Below are positions 37,383-45,900 of a stretch of DNA of 64,000 bases, piece after piece. The DNA is from Lachnospiraceae bacterium. GTDB taxonomy: Bacteria > Bacillota > Clostridia > Lachnospirales > Lachnospiraceae. The translations under genes and the position numbers were made by a program. Position 1 is the first letter of the stretch. Each line of letters begins with the position of its first letter. The stretch covers positions 32,136 through 96,135 of the forward strand of contig JAFLTH010000002.1 of the NCBI GenBank assembly GCA_022510525.1. The letters run 5' to 3'. Below the pieces are notes generated by a model. That model was given only the letters and a program-made list of their open reading frames with translations, was not told the origin of the DNA and ran no database searches.

Positions 37383-38561
37383 ATGCCAAATATAAAAAAA
37401 GGTACCGTTTATTGGATTACAGGATTGGATGGAAGCGGAAAAACAACCATTGGTAATGCCTTATATTATAAAATGAAAAAGACCGCTCCTGTAGTATTAT
37501 TTGATGGAGATATATTAAAGGAGATTGCAGGCGGTGGTGTTCCGGGATATACCAAGGAAGAAAGATTGGCCCGTGCCAAGAGATACTCTTTGTTATGCAA
37601 ACTATTGTCTGATCAGGGAATAGATGTTATTATCTGTACAATTTCAATGTTTGATGAAGTCCGGACATGGAATAGAGAGAATTTTGCGCATTACATAGAA
37701 GTATTTTTGGATGTTTCGTTGGATATACTGAAAAAAAGAGACAAAAAGGGATTATATTTAAATACGGACTCCAAAGATGAGCTTCCGGGTCTTCATTATG
37801 AGGCGGAATTCCCCAAGGAGCCTGATATTGTATTGCATACGGATGGCTCTGTATCTGTCAAAGAGTGTGTGGAAAGGATTCAGAATATCTCATGTAGGGA
37901 AAAAAATGAATTCAATAAGGACACATCATACTGGAATACCTATTACCAACAAAAGCCCGGTATTTTAAATGAATGCAGTTCATTTGCAAGAGAAATGATG
38001 AATATGATCAATTCCTCGAATACGTCAGATGGAGCAAGATATTTACTGGATCTGGGCTGTGGAAACGGAAGGGATAGTGTTTTCTTTGCAGATAATGATT
38101 TACATGTAATCGGAATTGATGCATCCAATGTTGCAATTGAAATGTTGCAGCAGGAGCATGAAGCTAATGATTTTCTGGAATTTATATGTGATGATTTTGT
38201 AACTGCGGATGTTTTATTCCAGAGAAAATATGACTATTGCTATAGTCGTTTTACATTGCACGCTATTAATGAAAAGCAGGAAGAACAATTAATTAATAAT
38301 GTTTACAAGGCATTAAAAAAAGACGGCTTGTTTATGATAGAAGTAAGAACCATTCATGACACGATATATGGCAAGGGCGAGTTGGTTGAGAAAAATGCTT
38401 ATATATACAATGAGCACTACAGGAGATTTATTGATCCTGAGGAAATAACAAAGAAGGTTATCCAAAAAGGATTTAGTGTTGTTTATAGCGAGGAAGGCAG
38501 TGGATTCTCTAAAACAGAAACAGATGATCCGGTATTATTGCGCTTGGTATTAAAGAAATAA
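37383..38561 (+). CDS. Fusion of a CysC-like (APS kinase) domain and a class I methyltransferase
   Basis: Residues 1 to about 175 resemble adenylylsulfate kinase: Walker A GLDGSGKTT at 14-22, the substrate-side FDGD at 40-43, and a lid with KKRDKKGLY. From about 185 a SAM methyltransferase follows with motif I DLGCGNG near 223-229 and YDYCYSRFTLHAI as motif IV. CysC homologues in glycan clusters are not always sulfate enzymes: in Campylobacter capsule loci one phosphorylates a cytidine diphosphoramidate. No ATP sulfurylase or sulfotransferase was seen here, so a nucleotide-activated phosphate group is at least as likely as PAPS. It heads the operon with the sulfatase-fold and TagF-like genes. 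Confidence 0.8.
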   Translation: MPNIKKGTVYWITGLDGSGKTTIGNALYYKMKKTAPVVLFDGDILKEIAGGGVPGYTKEERLARAKRYSLLCKLLSDQGIDVIICTISMFDEVRTWNRENFAHYIEVFLDVSLDILKKRDKKGLYLNTDSKDELPGLHYEAEFPKEPDIVLHTDGSVSVKECVERIQNISCREKNEFNKDTSYWNTYYQQKPGILNECSSFAREMMNMINSSNTSDGARYLLDLGCGNGRDSVFFADNDLHVIGIDASNVAIEMLQQEHEANDFLEFICDDFVTADVLFQRKYDYCYSRFTLHAINEKQEEQLINNVYKALKKDGLFMIEVRTIHDTIYGKGELVEKNAYIYNEHYRRFIDPEEITKKVIQKGFSVVYSEEGSGFSKTETDDPVLLRLVLKK

Positions 38562-38618
38562 TTCCATTTCTGTTTTAAGTAGTGCAAATGAAAAGGTATT
38601 AGGGAGGCGGAATCTATT

Positions 38619-40730
38619 ATGCAGGCATATATTGGGATTATTACATTATGCGCCGTATCAGGGATCTTATCATGTATAGTTCATGAAATATGTAATAAAG
38701 ACCGTTCCGGTACCGTTATGGACAAGTCTTATATTGACCATATTATAAAAACAACAGTTTTTTATATAATAATGTTTTACACCATTCTGTCTTTGTTCAA
38801 AGTAATACTGGGTAATGCTTCATTGACTTTGGTAGAAAGTTTTGATGAGATATCAAGGAGAACATATCTGCATTATTCGATTCCATTGGTGATTATTTCC
38901 GTTGCCGCACCATTTATATTGATAAAATTTCTGCGTGAAAAAACTGAAAAATTTGTTTTGATGGTGCTTTCTTTGATTATAGGTATTGATTCCATAGTAT
39001 ACCTGTTTTTTGACGAGATTAATAATATTTGGCACGTATGTGCTGCAGTTGTCGGAGTGGTTCTGGCATTATTAAGTGTATATTATTACAAGGGCAAAGT
39101 TAGCTATTGTACTCCTAAAACTTTGAAAAAGAGGCTTAAATTAATAGTACCCGTCATTTCATTATGGGTAGTTTTAATAGTGTTATATCTGCCAAATGAA
39201 TTGTACCTTAGAAACGCGGACGAGATGGAAGTCCCATATGATATTTTTGTTCAGTCGTTATTGATTGGCGGTTTGTTATATTTAATAATATATACATTTA
39301 TTTTAGTTTATTTTTTGACAGGAAAACAGTTCATTCTTGCCTGTGAGGTTATTTTTGCAATTTCAGTTGGATGCTTGATACAGTCTATGGGATTAAACGG
39401 AAAAATGAACCTCATGGATGGAAGCGTACAGACGTGGGACTTATTGACCAAGACAGTCAATATATTGATTTGGGCAGTAATTATAGGTATTATAATTGCG
39501 CTTAAATTTATTACCAAGAAAAATGTTGTTAAAACCTATTCAAAGATTTGTATTTATCTTTCATTAATACAGTTGGTTACCTGGGGATATCTTGGGATTG
39601 TTTCGAATGTGGAGAGGGCAAACAGTGATTATCAGATGACGACGGAAGGAAGGCTTGAGTTGGATCCTGATCATAATGTAATAGTGTTTGTGCTTGATTG
39701 GTATGATGGACAGATTTTGGACAGGGTTATTGAGGACGATGAAAATTTTATAGAGCCTCTTAAAGATTTTACATGGTATAAAAATATGAGCAGTATGTAT
39801 GCTTTTACCGGAATGTCTCTTCCTTACATGCTTACCGGCGTTGAGTGGCAATATGACATGACCGAAAAAGAATACAGCAATTATGCATTTGGGAATGGAA
39901 CATATCTTTACGATATTGCGGAAAAAAATTATGATATAGGAGTTTATACCTTTGAAAGATTTATATCTAAAGATATGATAGGTGTTATCAGAAATTACTC
40001 TGATGTTAAGTTAAGTGGATGGAGACGTGCCGGTATCTTTAAACAGATGTTAAAATGTGCTAAGTATAAGAGTTATCCATTTGCCTTAAAAACAAAGTAT
40101 TGGTATGCAGATGGAGAAATGGCGCGGGCGATGCATGAAACCAGTGTTCATAGTGTATCATATGATGAACCTTTTTATAACGATCTTCTTTATAACGGAA
40201 TTAAAATCAGAAAGCCTGATAGTTATGACGGGGCTTTTAGGTTTTATCACCTGCATGGTGTCCATGTACCGTTTGAACCTGATATGATATCACAGGCTAA
40301 GTTCTGTACAAATATAGTATATGAATATTTGGAGCAATTAAAAGCGCTTGGACTTTATGATGAGGCAACAATTATTATAACGGCAGACCATGGGCAAAAT
40401 TATGTCTCAAGGGTCGATATGCTGGCAGAAAATAATCTTGAAAGGGCATCCAGCCCGATTCTGTTTGTTAAAAAGTCCGGGCAGACAAATGAAATTGGAC
40501 CGGAAGTTTCAATGGCTCCGGTATCGCATATGGAACTGCCCGCATCAATAATTGAGGCTGTTTATGGCGATACTTTAGAATACGGTGATGCATTTGAGGA
40601 TATAGATGAAGATGCTGAACGAACAAGGTATTTTATTAACAGAAGATATAGTGACATACCGTATGAAAAATATGCAATTAGTGGATATGCAAGAGACTGG
40701 AATAATTGGACTCTGTTAGAGCATGATTAA
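38619..40730 (+). CDS. Membrane sulfatase-fold protein (LtaS/phosphotransferase-like)
   Basis: The N-terminal half (to about residue 335) has about 8-10 membrane helices; the rest is an alkaline-phosphatase/sulfatase-fold domain expected outside the cell. The metal-binding start is VIVFVLDWYDG near 352-362; a Thr/Ser nucleophile is plausible in MYAFTGMSLPYMLTG near 398; ITADHGQNY near 588 holds the late metal-binding Asp-His pair. Proteins of this fold transfer glycerol-phosphate or phosphoethanolamine to teichoic acids and glycans, or hydrolyse such esters. Its neighbours (CysC-like kinase, TagF-like transferase) favour a phospho-substituent transferase. GGGAGG lies upstream of the ATG. It is not a typical LtaS, having many more helices. 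Confidence 0.75.
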   Translation: MQAYIGIITLCAVSGILSCIVHEICNKDRSGTVMDKSYIDHIIKTTVFYIIMFYTILSLFKVILGNASLTLVESFDEISRRTYLHYSIPLVIISVAAPFILIKFLREKTEKFVLMVLSLIIGIDSIVYLFFDEINNIWHVCAAVVGVVLALLSVYYYKGKVSYCTPKTLKKRLKLIVPVISLWVVLIVLYLPNELYLRNADEMEVPYDIFVQSLLIGGLLYLIIYTFILVYFLTGKQFILACEVIFAISVGCLIQSMGLNGKMNLMDGSVQTWDLLTKTVNILIWAVIIGIIIALKFITKKNVVKTYSKICIYLSLIQLVTWGYLGIVSNVERANSDYQMTTEGRLELDPDHNVIVFVLDWYDGQILDRVIEDDENFIEPLKDFTWYKNMSSMYAFTGMSLPYMLTGVEWQYDMTEKEYSNYAFGNGTYLYDIAEKNYDIGVYTFERFISKDMIGVIRNYSDVKLSGWRRAGIFKQMLKCAKYKSYPFALKTKYWYADGEMARAMHETSVHSVSYDEPFYNDLLYNGIKIRKPDSYDGAFRFYHLHGVHVPFEPDMISQAKFCTNIVYEYLEQLKALGLYDEATIIITADHGQNYVSRVDMLAENNLERASSPILFVKKSGQTNEIGPEVSMAPVSHMELPASIIEAVYGDTLEYGDAFEDIDEDAERTRYFINRRYSDIPYEKYAISGYARDWNNWTLLEHD

Positions 40731-40767
40731 TACTGTTTACAAAAGTGTAAAAAGATAGGGAAAATTT

Positions 40768-42690
40768 ATGGTATATGTAGCTAAAGTTTTTGGATTTATA
40801 TTATCATTAAGTTATAAGCTGAGTTTGGATAATTATATACTTGCAATTATTATATTTACGGCAATTTCCAAAGTAATACTTCTGCCTGTAAGCATCTGGA
40901 CGCAGAAAAACAGTATTAAAATGGTAAAACTCCAGCCCAAATTAAACATGATAAAAGTAAATTACTTTGGGGACAGGGATAAAATTGCCGATGAGACCAC
41001 AGATTTATATAAGCAGGAAAAATATAATCCTTTTGCAGGCATTATACCGATGTGTATTCAGATAGTCATATTATTGGGAATCATTGAAGTTGTAAGACAT
41101 CCGGAATATGCGAACCTTAGTGAAGCGGAAATGGTAGTGGGTAATATTGAGTTCTACCTCCATCCATATTCGGCAGGCGGATTGTACTGGCTTATGCCAT
41201 TATTTGCAGGTGTTTCTGCATTAATCTTAAGTTTTGCACAGCTTCGTATGAACCCGCTGCAGGCCGAGCAATCCAAATCGGGGCAGATTGGTACAACAGC
41301 ATTTTCCGTAGGCATTTCTCTGATATTAGGAATATTTGTACCGGCAGGAGTTGGCTTGTATTGGATTTGCAGTAATTTATTGACGATATTCCAGCAATTC
41401 ATACTCAACCATATCATTGATCCGCATAAGTATATAGACCATGCGGCATTGGAAGAAAGCAGAAGGCAGCTGAACGAACTTCAAAATATTGGTGCGCCTG
41501 TAAAAGGAATGAGACGTAATCCATATGCATCAAAGGAAAAGGCAGATTATAAACGCTTTTTCAGTGTGGCAAATAAGCATATTGTTTTTTACTCCGAGAA
41601 GAATGGATTTTATAAGTATTTTGAAAAGGTTATAGATTATCTGCTGCAGCATTCCAATCTAACAATTCACTATATAACCAGTGACCCTAAAGACAATATT
41701 TTTGAAATGGAGAAGGAAAATAAGCGTATCCGTGGATATTATATCGGAGAGAAGCGCCTGATTCCTCTTATGATGAAGATGGATGCCGATATGGTGGTCA
41801 TGACAATGCCCGATTTGGACAACTACCATATTAAGCGAAGCTATGTTAGAAAAGATGTTGAATATGTATATATATGTCATTACCCGCTGAGTACACATAT
41901 GGTTCTCCATACCGGTTCATTTGACCATTATGACACCTTTCTGTGTGTGGGTGAATTTCAGATTCCTGAAATCCGTAAGCAGGAAGAACTCTATAACCTG
42001 CCCGCGAAGAAACTGGTCCTGGCCGGATATGGTCAGTTGGAAAAGCTCAAGGATCAGTATGATGCAATGGAGAAGGTAGATAGGAGCAGGAAAAAAATAT
42101 TAATTGCGCCTTCATGGCAGGAAGAAAATATTTTAGAGTCTTGTATAGATAAACTCCTGTCCGAGCTTTTGGGAAAAGGCGCGGATGTGTATGTACGCCC
42201 TCACCCTGAATTTGTAAAAAGGTATGGATATAAAGTGGATGCAATCGTTGAAAGATATAAAGACTATGCCGGAGACGATTTGCATTTTGAACTGGACTTT
42301 ACCACCAATACTTCCCTTTTTGATTCGGATGTTGCTATTACAGACTGGTCGGGAACGGCTTACGAGTTTTCATTTGTAACAGGCAAGCCGGCAGTATTTG
42401 TGGATACCAAGATGAAGGTCAAGAATCCGGAATATGTTAAATTGGGAATAGAGCCCCTTGAAATTAAACTGAGGGATGAGGTCGGAATCAGATTGGATCC
42501 GAAGAATCTGGATGGGGCATATGAAAAAATCACAGAGTTGTTTAATAAGCAGGAAGAGTATATTAAGAAAAATATTGAGCTTCGCAACCGTTATATTTAT
42601 AACTTCGGACACAGCGGTGAACTAGGCGGAAAATATATTATTGACAGTTTGAAAAAAAAGGCAGAAAATAGAAAAAAAGCAGATAATTAA
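40768..42690 (+). CDS. Fusion of a YidC/Oxa1 insertase-like domain and a TagF-like glycerophosphotransferase
   Basis: Residues 1 to about 220 are a YidC/Oxa1 membrane domain: LAIIIFTAISKVILLPVSIW, KLQPKLNMIK, YKQEKYNPFAGIIPM and VPAGVGLYWICSNLLTIFQQ are near-textbook matches. The groove residue that is Arg in insertases is Lys (K35) here, and there is no lipoprotein or signal peptide. From about 245 to 630 the protein matches CDP-glycerol:polyglycerophosphate glycerophosphotransferases (PF04464): IAPSWQEEN, VYVRPHPEF and VAITDWSGTAYEFSFVTGKP. One uninterrupted frame covers both. The first half may simply anchor the transferase, or form a groove that holds a lipid-linked acceptor. A 60-residue membrane peptide follows 14 nt later. 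Confidence 0.9.
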   Translation: MVYVAKVFGFILSLSYKLSLDNYILAIIIFTAISKVILLPVSIWTQKNSIKMVKLQPKLNMIKVNYFGDRDKIADETTDLYKQEKYNPFAGIIPMCIQIVILLGIIEVVRHPEYANLSEAEMVVGNIEFYLHPYSAGGLYWLMPLFAGVSALILSFAQLRMNPLQAEQSKSGQIGTTAFSVGISLILGIFVPAGVGLYWICSNLLTIFQQFILNHIIDPHKYIDHAALEESRRQLNELQNIGAPVKGMRRNPYASKEKADYKRFFSVANKHIVFYSEKNGFYKYFEKVIDYLLQHSNLTIHYITSDPKDNIFEMEKENKRIRGYYIGEKRLIPLMMKMDADMVVMTMPDLDNYHIKRSYVRKDVEYVYICHYPLSTHMVLHTGSFDHYDTFLCVGEFQIPEIRKQEELYNLPAKKLVLAGYGQLEKLKDQYDAMEKVDRSRKKILIAPSWQEENILESCIDKLLSELLGKGADVYVRPHPEFVKRYGYKVDAIVERYKDYAGDDLHFELDFTTNTSLFDSDVAITDWSGTAYEFSFVTGKPAVFVDTKMKVKNPEYVKLGIEPLEIKLRDEVGIRLDPKNLDGAYEKITELFNKQEEYIKKNIELRNRYIYNFGHSGELGGKYIIDSLKKKAENRKKADN

Positions 42691-42704
42691 GGGAGGTATG
42701 GAAA

Positions 42705-42887
42705 ATGCTTTTATATATTGATCCATCGGTTACCACATTTGTAATTGAGGCTGTTGTAGGTATAGTAATAGCCGGTGGTGCTATTATATCGGTCGCATTT
42801 CGTAAGGCTAAGAAGAAGATTAACACTGCATTGAATATCGATGAGAATAGTAAGAAAGAAGTCGAAGACGAAATCGAAGAGATTTAG
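42705..42887 (+). CDS. Small membrane protein with N-terminal YIDPS motif
   Basis: Sixty-residue protein with a GGGAGG ribosome site 11 nt upstream of the ATG. It begins MLLYIDPSVTTF, has one hydrophobic helix (about 11-31, ending AIISVAF), a basic patch RKAKKK, then an acidic tail ending DEIEEI. The opening recalls small membrane proteins that start with YIDPGTGS in other bacteria; function unknown. It is the last gene of the operon and ends just before a strong hairpin. Its place directly after the YidC-TagF fusion suggests a partner or a client of that protein. Clear ribosome site and spacing support a real gene. Confidence 0.8.
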   Translation: MLLYIDPSVTTFVIEAVVGIVIAGGAIISVAFRKAKKKINTALNIDENSKKEVEDEIEEI

Positions 42888-42901
42888 TAAATCAAAGCAA
42901 T

Positions 42902-42931
42902 ATAATAAGCAGCCCGTAGGCTGCTTATTAT
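42902..42931. terminator. Hairpin terminator between convergent genes
   Basis: A perfect 13-bp stem (42902-42914 with 42919-42931) closes the 4-nt loop CGTA, with A/T-rich outer ends so that a T-rich end is present in both directions. It lies between the 60-residue peptide gene (+) and the glucosaminidase gene (-), whose stop codon it touches, and can serve both. Confidence 0.8.
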
Positions 42932-45900
42932 TATGGCCATGATAAGGTTTTACCTTTAATGGTAAAGTTTATTTTCTTAGTGCCGCCGTAATCAGTACCG
43001 GTGCCTCTTATGGTTACGGAAGCTTTTCCTTTATCACAATTTCTGACATATGTGTCATTTTCTATCACATAGTCTTTGTCTTCTCCGTAAATCAGTTCTT
43101 TTCCGTTTAAAGTTACAGTAATGTCATCTTTAGTCAAAGTTACGACTTCTCCGTTATTGTATGTCTTGTCAGCAACTATGACCTTAGCCTTGGATATATC
43201 TGCCGCTACAATATGGTAAATGACTGATTTTGAGGCAAAGATATAGCCATCACCTGCATAAGAGTCATTGCCTGCCGTTGCATCATTGTCCCCTGCATAA
43301 GCTCCTGTACCTGTGACGGTGACCCGTATAGCGGTTCCGACACAGGGGATATCGTTTTCATTTACCTCTTCATCGGCATTTCTTGTAAGACTTTCACCTT
43401 GTACAGTGGTAACTTCGGTATCGTTTACATAGGTATAACGCAGGTCCTTCTCATAATCCTTTCCTGACTGAAGTTTTTTGCCATTGGTATCGGTAAGCAC
43501 CACGCTTGTTTTATAAATTCCCTTTTGGGCTTTGAATACAACATCCCTGGCGGTCATTGTGATTTTTCCGTTATTATCCGACATTTGACCGCCGGTAATA
43601 CGGAATTTTCCTGACATCTGTCCTTTAAACAGTCCTTTTCCCGTAATGGTTATTACAGGCAGTTTGTTTTCCGCAATGGCGGCTGTTGTAATTGCATTAT
43701 TATTTTTATATTTTACGGTATAATCTTTTCCGTAAACCAGTTTTGTTCCTTTATAGGAAAGCATAACTGTAGGTTTACTGCCGCCTTTTACGTACGGAGT
43801 AACAATATCATTGAGGCTGTTTACGGAGTGTATATTTTCATCATCGTTTTCATCAGTGTTTTCCATGCAATAGCTTATGGAAAGGTCTGATTCGTCAATC
43901 TGACTTAAATCACAGGCGGTAATCTTGTAGGTAACCTTTTTGGTTCCGGTATATTTATTGATACCTTTTATGATCATTGTTGCGGTACCGGCTTTGTTTA
44001 TATTCTTGTATTCGATTATATAGTCACCGGAGTTGTCGCCATTATTGCTCGATGTTTCTGATGGCGCCGGTGTAAGGAGTTCGCCGTCTATGGTAACTGA
44101 AATGTTATCCTGCATTACGTCTTTTTCTATACCGGTATAGGTTTTGGGTACAACTCCGGTTACGGCAGCCTTGCTTATTGGGACTGCAGTAATCTTGAAA
44201 TTAATGCTCTTGCTTCCTGTATAAGGTGTATCATCATTGTCTGCTGCGGTAATCGTTGCAGTGGCGGTACCGGTTTTGAAATTATTTTTATACGTTACAA
44301 CGTAATCGCCTGTAGCGCCTCCGTCGGTGCTGGCTGTAAGCGGTTTGTTCTTATAAGTAACCGTAATCGGAGGTTCTATTCCAACACCGTTTCTTTCATT
44401 TATTATTTCAGGGTCATAGGTCTGGTTTGGAATCCTGGCTATATTTACTTTGCTTAACAATATTTTGTCAGATATAGTTTCATATACGGTAAGCGTGCTA
44501 TGATATCCGCCGGTTCCGGTAACTATGATAGGATAGGTCCCTGCATTACTATAAGCACCTGCACCTGTTTGCGGATAAGTTATTTTATAATCCTTATTTT
44601 TAGAAAGCTTCTTACCGTTACGGTATAGTATAGGACTGCTTTTTATCGTTTTACCGGTGTAGGCAACGGTGAGATTGTCTGCAGTAATGTCGGTATCGGT
44701 AAGTGCTTTGGTTATAATGTTAAATGTAATTGATTGTGTGCCTGTATAGTTGCCTTTCCCTTTTACTATAATTGTGGGCGGTTTGGAAGAATCAGCGGAG
44801 GCTGCATTCTTATTGTTTTTGTAGGATACGGTATAATCCTTATTCGGAACCAACTCAATTGCATTTTTGCCATCTTTGCTATTTTCGCTGTTATCATAAG
44901 ATATACTGTCGTATACTAATACTTCCGGTTTAATTGCACTGCCGGTATATGTTTGGTCTCCCACAGGAATTACATAGAATCCACCGCCGGCGGTTTTAAA
45001 GCAGGGGTATAGTATGGTTTCCTTCTGATGAATCGGCGCTCCGTAGTCAAAACGGCTGCCTGTACCGTCAATTCCGGTATACCACCCTATAAAGACCAAA
45101 TCGTTTTCATAATGAATATCGGAAACATCGGGAATTTGCTCCTGTGAGACTACATCTCCATATGCAGCCGAAATGGTTTCGAGGATTGTTTTATTGTCTG
45201 CATCCATAAATGTAACGGTGCAGGCTTCCACTGTGATTTTATGGCTTGCGCTGTATCCTCCGATTGTTGCGGTGATATCTGCCTTTCCTGCAGAGATTCC
45301 GCGTACAGTGCCCCTGGTTCTGGCAACAGTTGCGACACGCATGTCAGAACTTGTCCAAAGCACAGTAGTATCGGAGGTGGTATCCTTCGGGAAATATTCT
45401 GCAGAAAGGTTTATACTCTGGCCGGCCAGTATCGTATCCGTATTATTTTCCGAAGAAAATTCTATTTTATAAACCGGAGCGATAACCGTTACCTTACACT
45501 GGGCGGTTTTGTTGCCTGCTTTAGATGCCTTGGCGGTTATGGTTGTTTCACCCGCCCCTATTGCAGTGACTACTCCTTCATTTACGGTTGCAACCTTCTT
45601 GTTTGAAGAAGTCCATACTATGGTTTTGTCGTCTGTGGTATCTTCCGGGTCAAAAATTACCCGAAGTGTGTCAGAGGAAACATTGTATTGACGTTCTTCC
45701 TTGCTTAAGTGGGAGGTGTCTTCTACAACGGTATCCGGTCTGCGCAGGATTAAGCTTTCTTTATTAAGAGTAATCTGGCGAAGATGATTAACAACAGTTA
45801 TGGTACATACCGCATCATTTCCATCATAAGAAGCGGTTACGGCAGCTGTTCCGGTTTCCATTGCCGTTACCGTTCCTGACACTACTGTCACAATTGAAGT

